From [Clostridium] methylpentosum DSM 5476 (lineage in GTDB: Bacteria > Bacillota > Clostridia > Oscillospirales > Ruminococcaceae): DNA of 64,000 bases. How positions within the stretch are numbered: position 1 is the first letter of the stretch; every line of letters starts with the position of its first letter. The stretch lies in contig EQ973339.1 in NCBI GenBank assembly GCA_000158655.1, forward strand, positions 346,449-410,448, read 5' to 3'. Positions 25,986 through 35,051 of this stretch are shown here, piece by piece. The position numbers and the translations under genes were made by a program. The notes below the pieces were generated by a model. The model saw only the letters and a program-made list of their open reading frames with translations, had not been told where the DNA came from and searched no databases.

Positions 25986-26723
25986 ATGAAAAGCCGATTG
26001 GAGCAATTATTGGACGAGCTATTAAGACAAATTGATATACCTGCGATGGAGCAAGCCATGTCCAAGCAGTATAAGAGCCAGATCCGCAGACGCTGGGAAC
26101 TTCCGGCAGACTATTGGATGCTGTTGGAGCGCTGCTGTGGACTGCGAACCGTGTGGAGCAATGATACCTATGAGGCCCTGGAACTGTGGGGACTGGATAC
26201 CCTTGTGAAGGGCCAGGAGGGATACGCCTATAATCCTGTGGAACAAAAGGTAATTAAAGATTGGGACGAGCATCTTGTGGTGATTGCGTCTGATGCTGGT
26301 GATCCATACTGCCTGGACCTGCGACGGAACGATACAGCCGTGTTCTGGGCAGAACATGGCGCCGGAACTTGGGACTTTCAGCCTGCCTTTGATTGTTTGG
26401 AAGATTTTCTCGAAAGCGTTTTGGATGTACCCAAAACGCAGGAATATGAAACAGCATATCCCTATCACTACATCCGCCTGATTGTAACCGGGATTTCCGA
26501 CACCAAAAAGGCTCTGGTGTTTCTAAAACAGCATTTTGGCGACAGCAGCTTTCAGCAGACAAAAGACAGGCTGAAAGAACTGCCGCTCTTGATCTATTCC
26601 GGTCTTGATACCGGAACCGCCCCGCTGGAAAACTCTCTTGACCGCTGGGGATTGATGTACGAAAAGCAGCAGATTTCGTTGGAAAAGTTTCTGGAAGATC
26701 AAGCATATATCCGCAATCTGTAA
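25986..26723 (+). CDS. SMI1/KNR4 (SUKH) family protein
   Basis: 245 residues from ATG 25986, after AGAGGTGAT; an in-frame GTG at 25977 overlaps the previous stop. The N-terminal 150 residues show SUKH features: RWELPADYWMLLERCCGL, LWGLDTL, then VIASDAGDPYCLDLRRND and a hydrophobic DFQPAFDCLEDFLES. SUKH proteins are the commonest immunity superfamily of bacterial polymorphic toxins and bind and neutralise diverse nucleases. This gene is one of the strongest pointers to an immunity function for the run. Confidence 0.82.
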   Translation: MKSRLEQLLDELLRQIDIPAMEQAMSKQYKSQIRRRWELPADYWMLLERCCGLRTVWSNDTYEALELWGLDTLVKGQEGYAYNPVEQKVIKDWDEHLVVIASDAGDPYCLDLRRNDTAVFWAEHGAGTWDFQPAFDCLEDFLESVLDVPKTQEYETAYPYHYIRLIVTGISDTKKALVFLKQHFGDSSFQQTKDRLKELPLLIYSGLDTGTAPLENSLDRWGLMYEKQQISLEKFLEDQAYIRNL

Positions 26724-26825
26724 GGTCGAAGCTGCGTTGTGCAGGTGCGATTCATCGGCATTGGAGCCCGCTAAAGACAATCCAAATGAGCAAAGTACAC
26801 AATGATGTGATTTTTGGAGGAAGCC

Positions 26826-27074
26826 ATGATCAAAGCAATTATGAAAATCCATACCACTTCTTCTTCGGTTACATTTGTATGTGGCGATGTTGCTATTATT
26901 GGAAACGGTGAGTTTCGGGCTTCATCAGGAAAAGTGGATGGCTTTATCCTGTATGCCGACACTTTACAGTATGAAAACGGGGCGAAGCTCTCACGGGATG
27001 AACAGGAAAATTTGAAGTGCCTGTATCAGCACTTTGTATTGAACCGTGAAGATTTCATAGACTGGGATATTTGA
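26826..27074 (+). CDS. Small beta-rich protein, possibly Imm74-like
   Basis: 82 residues from ATG 26826 after GGAGG. Beta-rich, with DGFILYADTLQYENGAKLSR, which recalls the small Imm74 immunity family (a guess from pattern, not a match I can verify). A 100-base gap with no gene precedes it. The gene is somewhat more AT-rich than its neighbours. Confidence 0.5.
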   Translation: MIKAIMKIHTTSSSVTFVCGDVAIIGNGEFRASSGKVDGFILYADTLQYENGAKLSRDEQENLKCLYQHFVLNREDFIDWDI

Positions 27075-27131
27075 AAAGAGATTTCCCCATGAAATGTTAG
27101 CAGATTGAGCACAGGAGTAAGGAGGAAAGCT

Positions 27132-28091
27132 ATGGAATGGCCAAAACGGGCGCGGACAGCGGATTGGGAAAATGGTGTCCTGGCCTTAGATAGAGAGAAA
27201 CAATTTGAAGTCCCGAAGCTGACCGCAGAGATCATGGAGCGGTTGGCCGGTTACACCCTGGTGGGCTTCCATGTGAAAGGGTATCCGGTGACGGATGAAC
27301 TGCTTGCCCCCTTTGCCGGGCATAAAAGTATGGTCAACTTCGGCGTGGAGAACGGCGCCCTCACCGACGCCTGTTTCCCCTTTTTTTCCGCCATGCCCAA
27401 GCTGCGCTATCTGCTGCTGACCGGGAATGCCGGGATCGACGGAAGCGGCTTGTCCGCCCTGCAAAGCTGTAAGCTGGATCTACTGGCCCTTGACCACACC
27501 AGGCTGGAGGATGCCGGTCTGCTTCGAGCAGCCTCCATCCCCAAACTCTCCCACATCTGGATCGACCACACTGCTGTTACTTATGATGGACTACTGGCTG
27601 TCGCCGGCAACAACTACATCCATCCGGTGGCCCATGTGCAATTTACCAAGGAGCAGATGGAACACTTCTCCCAGCTCCAGCGGGAAAAGGCCAAAAAGCC
27701 CGTCCAGCTGGATGAGCAGGCAGCGTCGGAATGCCGCAATGTGTTGTCCGCTTTCTTTGCCGAAATGACAGAATGGGAGCAGTACATGGATCAGGTTGGG
27801 TTTGAAGATGCCGAGGCTGTGCCCCGCCTGCTGGCGATCTGGGAGAAGTATGTGAGCGAAAAGCCCCGTCTGGGCTACCGGCCTCTGGCCCTCTCATACA
27901 GCGCCCAGGGCACCTACAACGGGGAAGAATTCCTTGACGCGGAACAGATCACTAAGAACAAGCTCTACATCTACACCAGAGAGAAAAATACCAGCTTTGA
28001 CCGCCGCTTTCTCATGAAGCGCGTGGGCGAGGGTTGGATGATTGACGCGGTGCAGGAGCGGCTGGACGGCTGGCAACGGACAGGATTGTAA
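27132..28091 (+). CDS. LRR-like plus NTF2-fold immunity-type protein
   Basis: 319 residues from ATG 27132 after AAGGAGG. Residues 20-190 form an LRR-like solenoid (MPKLRYLLLTGNAGIDGSGL; LDLLALDHTRLEDAGLL; IPKLSHIWIDHTAVTYDGLL). The C-terminal 110 residues have RPLALSYSAQGTYNGEE and end in RVGEGWMIDAVQERLDGWQR, the pattern of NTF2-like immunity proteins. Fusion of two immunity-type modules fits the locus. Confidence 0.75.
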   Translation: MEWPKRARTADWENGVLALDREKQFEVPKLTAEIMERLAGYTLVGFHVKGYPVTDELLAPFAGHKSMVNFGVENGALTDACFPFFSAMPKLRYLLLTGNAGIDGSGLSALQSCKLDLLALDHTRLEDAGLLRAASIPKLSHIWIDHTAVTYDGLLAVAGNNYIHPVAHVQFTKEQMEHFSQLQREKAKKPVQLDEQAASECRNVLSAFFAEMTEWEQYMDQVGFEDAEAVPRLLAIWEKYVSEKPRLGYRPLALSYSAQGTYNGEEFLDAEQITKNKLYIYTREKNTSFDRRFLMKRVGEGWMIDAVQERLDGWQRTGL

Positions 28092-28105
28092 GGGAGGCAT
28101 AATGG

Positions 28106-28675
28106 ATGATATATAGGTTTACGGAAGTATTAAACGATCTTGTTAATTATTTTCTCCTTGGTGACATTTTGTTGCTGGAGGACTGGAAGCAGGCAAATCA
28201 TCTTTCAGATGATTTAGCGATGGAGTTTACCACAAACGAAAGCGGCGACAGGATATTTGCCGAAGGAATTGTAATCCCAATGACCGGTATTGAAAACTAT
28301 CCCTATACCATATTGTTCAATCTCTCTGGTGATAGACCGGAGCTGTGCAAAGAAAGAAACCGATTGCAGCTTAGAAAAAGTGGCTATTCCCTCAAAGTAG
28401 ATCATAATATGCTGATGCTTTTTACATGGCCAATATTGGAACAGTTTACGCCTGAAAAGGTGAAAGATCTGATTTCTTACTATAGAGTGCATAAGAAGCC
28501 GATGATTGAGCTTGCAAATGGCTGGTATCATATCGAGATTTTGGGTGGAGAAACCTTGCAGGACGGGGACTATGAACCTACATTTGAGTTTGTGATACAA
28601 CCAGCCACAAATGAAGAAGCCACCATAAATGCAGATATGAATTTTAGCTTTGAAATTACAAGCTCTGCTTATTAG
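28106..28675 (+). CDS. Hypothetical protein of the immunity-like run
   Basis: 189 residues, more AT-rich than the flanking genes. It begins MIYRFTEVLNDLVNYFLLGD, with a beta-rich C-terminal half (WYHIEILGGETLQDGDYEPT). I do not recognise a family. Size, acidic character and position suggest another single-domain immunity protein. Starts 14 bases after the previous stop. Confidence 0.5.
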   Translation: MIYRFTEVLNDLVNYFLLGDILLLEDWKQANHLSDDLAMEFTTNESGDRIFAEGIVIPMTGIENYPYTILFNLSGDRPELCKERNRLQLRKSGYSLKVDHNMLMLFTWPILEQFTPEKVKDLISYYRVHKKPMIELANGWYHIEILGGETLQDGDYEPTFEFVIQPATNEEATINADMNFSFEITSSAY

Positions 28676-28716
28676 TGAAACCTATCCCTACCGAAGATGG
28701 AAAAGGAGATCATGAT

Positions 28717-31700
28717 ATGGATTTATTGAAACAATGCCAGCAATGGTTTGAACAGGATGAAGCGCAGAAGGTAATCGACACCCTGGAAGCGATTCCTGCC
28801 GAGGAGCGCACCCCGGAACTGGACAGCGAATTGGCCAAGGCATATATTGCCGTTGCACATATAGGAGAACGGGAGCCTTTTGAAAAGGCGCTGGAACTTC
28901 TGGCTCCCCATGAGGAGTATTTTGCCGAAGATCACTGCTGGAATTATCGAATCGCTTTGGCCTATTACTGTCTGGATGAGGAAGGCCCCGCCCTGCGTTA
29001 CTTTGAAAAGGCCCTGAAAGCCCGCCCCGGAGACAAAGATACGCAGGAGTACATAAACGATTGCCGCCGTCGTTTGTCCCTGCCCCGCTTTGAAAAGAAC
29101 TTCCGTGAAAGGACGCAGGAAGCATGGGCAGCCTTTTCTCAGATTGAGGCAGAACTGCGTCAAATCATAGATACGGACGAAACACACCAGCGCGGCGAAG
29201 AACTGGTTGAAAAATGCGGGAATGCACTCAAGACGGCCCTGCGTGATACTTCCTTCGAGCTGGGCTTCAATGGCGAAAAGCATGAATTGATCCTCAGTCC
29301 AGAGGGGCTTCGCTCCCGCCTGTTCCCGTTGGTGTACTTCCAGAAGCAGGCCCCAGAATCGGTGCTTGAGCATTGGAATATCTGGGTAGGCCGCCAGCCC
29401 TGTGAGGGGTTCGAGCTACGAGCTGGAGAGATTGAAGTTCGGGCTGAGGATGTGCAGATGTGGGCAGAGGAAACAGAGGATCATCAGGTAAGTCTGGTCC
29501 TTTACTGTGAAAAGCTGACCCCGATCTTGAAAGAGGACACAGACAAGGTCTGGTGGGCACTCTCTATGCTGGTGGATCAAACCATCGGAGAAGTTTCCGC
29601 TATCGCCTTTGTTGCTGGGTTTGATGTTTATGCTCAACCGAAAGACGAACCGGCCAAGCTGCTTTCCGAACTGCCGGAGTTGCTGCAAAGCATGGGGCTT
29701 TCTCTCTGGCGGGATGGCAGCGACTACTTGGAAAACAGTTATCTTGCCTATGAACTGGAACCGGTGGAGGACCCGGAGGCTGACTGGCGGCTGGATGTTT
29801 ATACTGGAAGCTGCCGCCTGCCGGTGCTCATCAACGACTACCTGACTGCCCGCAGTGATATGGTGGATGAGTACCACAAGGATGGCATTGCCGCTGGATT
29901 CCTCCTGTACCCGCTGTCCGGTTTTACCGGTGAGGAACGAGTGAAAGCTATTCTGGATTTCCGGGATAACCTGCGGGATGCCATCCTACGGGATGCAGGA
30001 GAGGAAGCCGTGACCTTCCTGGGTGGGGCCACTGGTCTGTATTGTGGGTATCTGGATTTTATCGCCTGGGATCTGCCCGCTGTACTAACAGCGGCACAGG
30101 CATTCTTTGAGGGAAGCGACCTGCCCTATGCTCACTTCCACGCATTTCGGCGGGATGTGGGCGGTGTGCCGCTACTGGACGAGAAAGAACCGGAGCCTGA
30201 TATTCATGAGGAAACTGGCTCCCTGCTCTCGACAGAGGATATTGAAATACTGGAGTCCTTTGACGAAGGAACTGCCGCTTACTTTGGGAAAATGCTCGAC
30301 TGGCTGGAGAATTTTATCAAAAGCGGCGTAGAAAAAGGACGATTCAGCGAAAAACAGGCTCACCAGGATTTACAGATTGCCCTCTGGTATGCCTTTGCCT
30401 GCCTTAACCTGGACGATTACATCCACTACTACCGCGCTGCGGAATGGATGAAGGATTCGGAGAAAAACGCCACGGGCTGCGCTACCTGGTACTACCGGTA
30501 TTCTGTGGCGTTGATGTATTGCGGCAGGCTGGAAGAAGCACTGGAATATGCGGAGCGGGGCGCTCTGGAGGAGCCGGACTACCCCTGGATCTGGCTCCAT
30601 CTGGGCAAGCTACGGGCGCATTTTGGCGATAAATCCGGTGCGCTGGATGCCGTCAAGCAAGGATTAAAACTGGAACCGGGAGATTATGAGTTCCTGACCT
30701 TAAAAAAAGAGATCAAAGCCGGAGCCACCCTGGAACAGATGGAATATCATTGGATCAATCCCGATGCTGACCAAACGCTCCAGCGGGGACTGGACGAGAA
30801 TGCGGATGATAAACAATGCGCCATAGCCTGCATTCGGGTGGACGAAGCGGGACTTGCCGAATTTTATGAACTGTTCCACCCAGAGCGGTATAGCTATAAG
30901 AAAAATTCCCCCTGCTGTGAATTCCAATACCCGGTGAAGGAACATCTTGTGGAGCTTTCCTTCCGTATGAACGAAGCTGGACTCTCCAAGATGGGAACCG
31001 ACTGGCTGCGGCAGCTCAAGGAACGGCTGGACAGCGGTGAATGGCTAACCCACACCCCTGAAGGAGAACCAGAGGGCATTCTAACAGGTGTGTTTGTGGA
31101 CCAGACCCGCCGCATTGGTCTTGTCTATCAACAGCCGGGAGACGATCAGTATTTTCAGATTTTCCTGAACCCGGACGGCACGAAGGCGGATGCCTTCTGG
31201 TCCTCAAGAAAAAACAGCGAGCCGGAGGTTTATTCGGAGGATGAGATGTCTGCGATAGAGCAGCACATCAAAAACACCTTTGGTGAGTTTGAGAATGTGT
31301 TCCATGAGCTGGTTTCCCCTGACATCCATGTGGACATCTGCGTTGTTCCTCCCTCTGATGAGCGGGACTATTACACACTGGTAACGATGGGCATGGGTGC
31401 TCACCGGATGAATGTGCCGGAGGAACTGGCGGAATACAAGCTGGAGCGAGCAGAGCTGGCCATCGCTCTGCCACCGGATTGGAAACTGGATGAGGAATCC
31501 CTGAAGGATGAGCGGTGGTACTGGCCGATTGGTCTCTTGAAAGTGTTGGCACGCCTGCCTATTTCCAACGATACCTGGCTGGGCTTTGGCCACACAATGG
31601 ATAAGCAATCGCCGTTTGCAGAGGATACGGAACTCTGCGCCGCACTTCTGGTAGGTCCGCAGGATGTTGTCTGGAACGGAGGTGAAGTCTGCACTTTGCC

Positions 31701-33150
31701 GAGCGGCGAGGAGGTCAACTTCTATCAGGTGATCCCGCTCTATCGGAATGAGATGGAGTATAAGATGGAGCATGATGCGGACGCTCTGCTTAAAAAAATG
31801 GCAGGCATCAGTTTTGTGGTTAATCCCACCCGCCAGAATGCCATCACCAGAGGAACGCTTGCAGAGGAAGAATTCACCGGCGATATGGACGATGCCGCAT
31901 GGCACCTGGAATCCATTCAGGAAAAGGGCTTGCCGGTGAATGAGATCAATGCCTACAACCACATGGCAATCTATCTGCGCTGGTGCATAGAGCATGATCT
32001 GATGAGCGCGGAATTTATGGAGCGGTACTGGGAGCAGGTGCAGCCGTTTATGGCAGATCTGAGCCGCGCCGATCTGCGTGGCTTTATCCGGGACCAGCTG
32101 AAAGGACAGCTCTTTGGGGCGCTGTTCAACAAGGAGGGCGCAGCCTTTGCTGGATATTACTACGGCAAGGCGGATAGCCCGTACTTCCCCAGCGACATTG
32201 ATAACTATGCTTTGGAGTATTTCGGTTCAGAGCAATATTATTCCGATAAGTTCCAGGATGAAGCCTATCTGTTCATCCCATTTGATGAAAACTATTATCA
32301 GGCTATGGCAAAAGTCATGGAAAAGCGGTTCGCCAACTGGCAGGGACAGAGTTTCGATGAGGCCACTCTGGAGCCTTCAGACCTTGCGGAAGCCATGATG
32401 GAATATCTGGACTGTGAATGTACCTATTTCCCCTCAATGACGGATGATGACCCCATCATGTCGGCATATAACTATGCCAAACGGGAAAGTGTCAAAGAGG
32501 GCTTTGTGCCGGTTCTGATTAAGGCGGATGACGAAATCCTGTGGGAATGCCTGATTATGAATTCTGACCCGGACAGCGATGGCGAGGACGACTTTGCTTT
32601 CGACCCGGACAAAGTTGCCGAATACCGGAAGAAAATGCTCTCCGCCCCTGTCGAGAACAGTAAGGCAGTCCTGGAGGAAATGATTGGGCAGCGCAAGGAA
32701 GAAGCCGAGGATGACGATATGGACTGGGATGAGGAGATCCTGGGCGAGATGGAGGGCGGATATGATAATCGTCGTTTTTCAAGCTACTGGAATTCCGATA
32801 ATAATATGACCTATCCTCTCATTCTGGCTAAAATCCCCGTGAAGAATCCTTGGGAGATTTTTGCCTATCTGCCCTTTGGTGGCTGGAATGAATGTCCTAA
32901 CACGCCAGAGTTAATGGCAGTTGCGAAATACTGGTTTGAACAGCATGGGGCGGTGCCCGCTGCCATGAGCCACGACGAGTTGGAGTTCCTGCTCCCGGCT
33001 CCCGTTCCCGAGGAGAAGGCTATGGATGCAGCAGTGGAACTGTATGGCTTCTGTCCCGATGTGATTGACCAGGGGCCGGAGGACGCCACCGTGGGCGCTC
33101 TGGCCGATGTGCTGCGGCAGTCCACTGTTTGGTACTTCTGGTGGGATTGA
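28717..33150 (+). CDS. 1477-residue TPR + SUFU + DUF4253-like protein
   Basis: The largest gene of the element. ATG 28717 lies behind AAAAGGAGAT; an in-frame GTG at 28675 is less likely. TPR-like repeats lie near residues 1-120 and again near 590-680 (YSVALMYCGRLEEALEYAER, IWLHLGKLRAHFGDKSGALD). A suppressor-of-fused-type domain lies at about 860-1050 (DIHVDICVVPPSDERDYYTL, then IGLLKVLARLPI). The C terminus ends in YGFCPDVIDQG...VWYFWWD, the signature ending of DUF4253. SUFU and DUF4253 are both found among toxin-immunity genes, so this looks like several immunity modules on a TPR scaffold. No signal peptide. Confidence 0.75.
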   Translation: MDLLKQCQQWFEQDEAQKVIDTLEAIPAEERTPELDSELAKAYIAVAHIGEREPFEKALELLAPHEEYFAEDHCWNYRIALAYYCLDEEGPALRYFEKALKARPGDKDTQEYINDCRRRLSLPRFEKNFRERTQEAWAAFSQIEAELRQIIDTDETHQRGEELVEKCGNALKTALRDTSFELGFNGEKHELILSPEGLRSRLFPLVYFQKQAPESVLEHWNIWVGRQPCEGFELRAGEIEVRAEDVQMWAEETEDHQVSLVLYCEKLTPILKEDTDKVWWALSMLVDQTIGEVSAIAFVAGFDVYAQPKDEPAKLLSELPELLQSMGLSLWRDGSDYLENSYLAYELEPVEDPEADWRLDVYTGSCRLPVLINDYLTARSDMVDEYHKDGIAAGFLLYPLSGFTGEERVKAILDFRDNLRDAILRDAGEEAVTFLGGATGLYCGYLDFIAWDLPAVLTAAQAFFEGSDLPYAHFHAFRRDVGGVPLLDEKEPEPDIHEETGSLLSTEDIEILESFDEGTAAYFGKMLDWLENFIKSGVEKGRFSEKQAHQDLQIALWYAFACLNLDDYIHYYRAAEWMKDSEKNATGCATWYYRYSVALMYCGRLEEALEYAERGALEEPDYPWIWLHLGKLRAHFGDKSGALDAVKQGLKLEPGDYEFLTLKKEIKAGATLEQMEYHWINPDADQTLQRGLDENADDKQCAIACIRVDEAGLAEFYELFHPERYSYKKNSPCCEFQYPVKEHLVELSFRMNEAGLSKMGTDWLRQLKERLDSGEWLTHTPEGEPEGILTGVFVDQTRRIGLVYQQPGDDQYFQIFLNPDGTKADAFWSSRKNSEPEVYSEDEMSAIEQHIKNTFGEFENVFHELVSPDIHVDICVVPPSDERDYYTLVTMGMGAHRMNVPEELAEYKLERAELAIALPPDWKLDEESLKDERWYWPIGLLKVLARLPISNDTWLGFGHTMDKQSPFAEDTELCAALLVGPQDVVWNGGEVCTLPSGEEVNFYQVIPLYRNEMEYKMEHDADALLKKMAGISFVVNPTRQNAITRGTLAEEEFTGDMDDAAWHLESIQEKGLPVNEINAYNHMAIYLRWCIEHDLMSAEFMERYWEQVQPFMADLSRADLRGFIRDQLKGQLFGALFNKEGAAFAGYYYGKADSPYFPSDIDNYALEYFGSEQYYSDKFQDEAYLFIPFDENYYQAMAKVMEKRFANWQGQSFDEATLEPSDLAEAMMEYLDCECTYFPSMTDDDPIMSAYNYAKRESVKEGFVPVLIKADDEILWECLIMNSDPDSDGEDDFAFDPDKVAEYRKKMLSAPVENSKAVLEEMIGQRKEEAEDDDMDWDEEILGEMEGGYDNRRFSSYWNSDNNMTYPLILAKIPVKNPWEIFAYLPFGGWNECPNTPELMAVAKYWFEQHGAVPAAMSHDELEFLLPAPVPEEKAMDAAVELYGFCPDVIDQGPEDATVGALADVLRQSTVWYFWWD

Positions 33151-33163
33151 AAGGAGGATTTTT

Positions 33164-33871
33164 GTGGGATACGATGTGAGTATTCACCCGATTTCACCAG
33201 AGGAAATGCGGGAATGGTATTTTACTCCCTTAACCTGGATACAGCAGGGACAGGAGGAAAAAGTGCTGGCCCTTGCCGCGCAGCATGGAATGGAGGATTT
33301 CTATGCCGAAAAATATCTGAATACCTTGCGCGTTGGGGCTGAAACGGAATCTAACGAGCTGTTTGACAAAAGCCACGGCTTCTATATTGCAGTAATCCAA
33401 GGTTTTTTCCGAGATTATTATTACACCAGAGGTAGTGCCTTTTCGTTCCTGGTGGAACAAAAGCCAGAATATGCGCGGTACTTCACCTCATGGGAACAAA
33501 TCACTCCTGTTTCCTTTCCAAACCCCATGCAGAACCGAATCATCGAAAACTATTGCTCCGGTGTATATCTGTCTCCAGATCAAGTTATACAACTTCTCAA
33601 AGACATGGAGCAGGACCCAAAAGTCCTTGAAGATCTGGAGGGGCTTTGGAGCAATGGACAGATTGCTGTGCTGAAAAAAGCACTTTCTGCTGCTGCAAAG
33701 TCAGGAGTCGGTCTGTTGGAGGCCACTGAAGTGGTAGAGCCCAACCCCATCAGCCCGAATGAGAGCACAAGCTACTCTAACCTGTACCACTGTGATCGGG
33801 ACGGGGTATATCTCTACATAGATGCCGTCAGTGGTCAATTAGCGGATGCGATTGGGAAAAACGAAGGATAG
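33164..33871 (+). CDS. Hypothetical protein, last gene of the immunity-like run
   Basis: 235 residues from GTG 33164 (AAAGGAGG upstream). Helical, starting VGYDVSIHPISPEEMREWYF; the C-terminal piece SNLYHCDRDGVYLYIDAVSG looks like a separate small domain. No family recognised. The strong terminator at 33945 closes the run 74 bases downstream. Confidence 0.55.
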   Translation: MGYDVSIHPISPEEMREWYFTPLTWIQQGQEEKVLALAAQHGMEDFYAEKYLNTLRVGAETESNELFDKSHGFYIAVIQGFFRDYYYTRGSAFSFLVEQKPEYARYFTSWEQITPVSFPNPMQNRIIENYCSGVYLSPDQVIQLLKDMEQDPKVLEDLEGLWSNGQIAVLKKALSAAAKSGVGLLEATEVVEPNPISPNESTSYSNLYHCDRDGVYLYIDAVSGQLADAIGKNEG

Positions 33872-33944
33872 ATTCTCTCTATGAAAATGTGTGGGCATCT
33901 GTGGGAAGAACCAAAATAGGCAGCTACCCACAATATTGATTATC

Positions 33945-33979
33945 GCAGAAAAGCTCACCGTTTCGGTGAGCTTTTCTGC
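33945..33979. terminator. Strong terminator closing the immunity-like run
   Basis: A perfect 16-bp stem with a three-T loop. The stem itself carries the A-rich and T-rich arms, so it can work in both directions. It lies between the 33164 gene and the XRE gene. Confidence 0.85.
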
Positions 33980-34086
33980 AATATTTCATAATTTTTTTAT
34001 TGCTACCACTGGTTGCCGAATTGACATAGGTGGGGTGGTAGAGTGGCTACCACAGAAAAAATAGAATGAAAGTGAGGAGGTTCACT

Positions 34087-34584
34087 ATGAAGTTACCCGA
34101 AAAGATTCAAAGGGAACGAAAAAAGATGGGACTGTCCCAGGAGAAACTCGCAGAAAAAATAGGAGTATCAAGGCAGGCCATCACAAAATGGGAGAACGGC
34201 TTGGCATCCCCTGAACTGGAAAAAATCGTCTCATTAAGTGAATGTTTTAAGGTATCTACTGACTATTTGTTAAAGGACAATATTACCGAGCCGACCCCAC
34301 CACAAGAATCTGCATTGAAAGGAAACAAGCGAATGTCATGGAGAACGTGGCTTGGAGGAAGTTTGTTTGGAATATCGGCGCTGATTATATTTGTATTATG
34401 GCGACTTTCTGTTCGTTTTCCTATTTCGGGAATGACCGGAAACGGTGTCCATTTAACCGGATTTAGTGGCTTTCTTGGCTTTCATGGAATTTTACATGAA
34501 AGCTATGTAATAGTTGCGATTGGAATAATCGGTTTGATACTTGTGATTACTGACTTTATCCGCATAAAAAAGAATAATCGCTGA
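34087..34584 (+). CDS. XRE regulator with two C-terminal membrane helices
   Basis: 165 residues from ATG 34087 (GAGGAGG upstream; an in-frame ATG at 34066 precedes that site). HTH at residues 4-60 (LSQEKLAEKIGVSRQAITKW). Two hydrophobic segments lie near 90-110 and 135-157, followed by a basic tail. Membrane-bound XRE proteins of this size are widespread in Firmicutes and usually sense the envelope; the target is unknown. Confidence 0.85.
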   Translation: MKLPEKIQRERKKMGLSQEKLAEKIGVSRQAITKWENGLASPELEKIVSLSECFKVSTDYLLKDNITEPTPPQESALKGNKRMSWRTWLGGSLFGISALIIFVLWRLSVRFPISGMTGNGVHLTGFSGFLGFHGILHESYVIVAIGIIGLILVITDFIRIKKNNR

Positions 34585-34689
34585 TGACCGGACAATGCAG
34601 AGTTGATCTTAAACTGAATAGGTTTATTTCGGCTCGGCAGCATTGACCTGTCGGTAGAAATACATATATTTGAATTAAGAAAGGGAGTG

Positions 34690-34731
34690 ATGCTGCCGGT
34701 GTGCCGTCCGTTTGTATGGACAGGAGTCTGA
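34690..34731 (+). CDS. Putative 13-residue leader peptide
   Basis: ATG 34690 follows AAGGGAGTG and encodes MLPVCRPFVWTGV. Its TGA overlaps the next ATG as TGATG. The start region ATGCTGCCG is complementary to CGGCAGCAT at about 34636-34644, so its start could be sequestered in a hairpin. The arrangement resembles leader peptides of translational or transcriptional attenuation systems. Too short to prove by coding evidence. Confidence 0.35.
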   Translation: MLPVCRPFVWTGV

Positions 34732-34859
34732 TGCACTATGCAATACCTCAAGAAGCGCATTATGCTGTTCCGCTGTCTTTACGCACCACGACACACGGCT
34801 TACAAGACAAAGAAAATCATCTTTATATGGAAGTATGGTGGCCGGGAGTATTGTTCTAA
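34731..34859 (+). CDS. Putative 42-residue small protein after the leader
   Basis: ATG 34731 is coupled to the preceding stop and has AGGAG five bases upstream. It encodes MHYAIPQEAHYAVPLSLRTT and ends MEVWWPGVLF. No family recognised; it could be the remnant of a gene formerly occupying this site, where Firmicutes ICEs often carry resistance cargo. Confidence 0.35.
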   Translation: MHYAIPQEAHYAVPLSLRTTTHGLQDKENHLYMEVWWPGVLF

Positions 34860-34922
34860 AAGCGAAAAGCCTCCACCTGCCAAAAGATGCTTTTTCTGCG
34901 GACTTTTTAATAAACGACTTGG

Positions 34923-34964
34923 AGCGGTCGAATTTGTACTGAGTTACAGATTCGGCCGCTTTTT
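34923..34964 (+). terminator. Terminator/attenuator upstream of the sigma-like gene
   Basis: An 11-bp stem AGCGGTCGAAT/ATTCGGCCGCT with a 16-base loop is followed by TTTT. It lies after the small ORFs and before the sigma-like gene, so it may act as an attenuator. Confidence 0.65.
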
Positions 34965-35010
34965 GATTTGTTCTCGACTACTTGGTCACTGGTGTCGAGC
35001 ACCACCACTT

Positions 35011-35040
35011 CCGATTTGTTTTCCACAAAAAACAAATCGG
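35011..35040 (+). promoter_or_regulatory. Hairpin adjoining the ribosome-binding site of the sigma-like gene
   Basis: Perfect 12-bp inverted repeat (CCGATTTGTTTT and its complement, 6-base loop). The downstream arm runs into the Shine-Dalgarno GGAGGT (35039-35044). The downstream arm AAAACAAATCGG recurs exactly at 36049-36060. It could control translation of 35052. Confidence 0.5.
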
Positions 35041-35051
35041 AGGTAACAGAG

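Noticed and set aside
16512..33871. Possible CRISPR-Cas or restriction defence island
   Set aside because: No spaced repeats, nuclease, helicase or methyltransferase motifs were seen; all recognisable folds are binding or immunity-type.
34741..35046. 102-codon plus-strand ORF rich in Cys and Arg
   Set aside because: Runs through the terminator hairpin at 34923 and the RBS hairpin at 35011; the alternative frame at 34731 has a better start signal.
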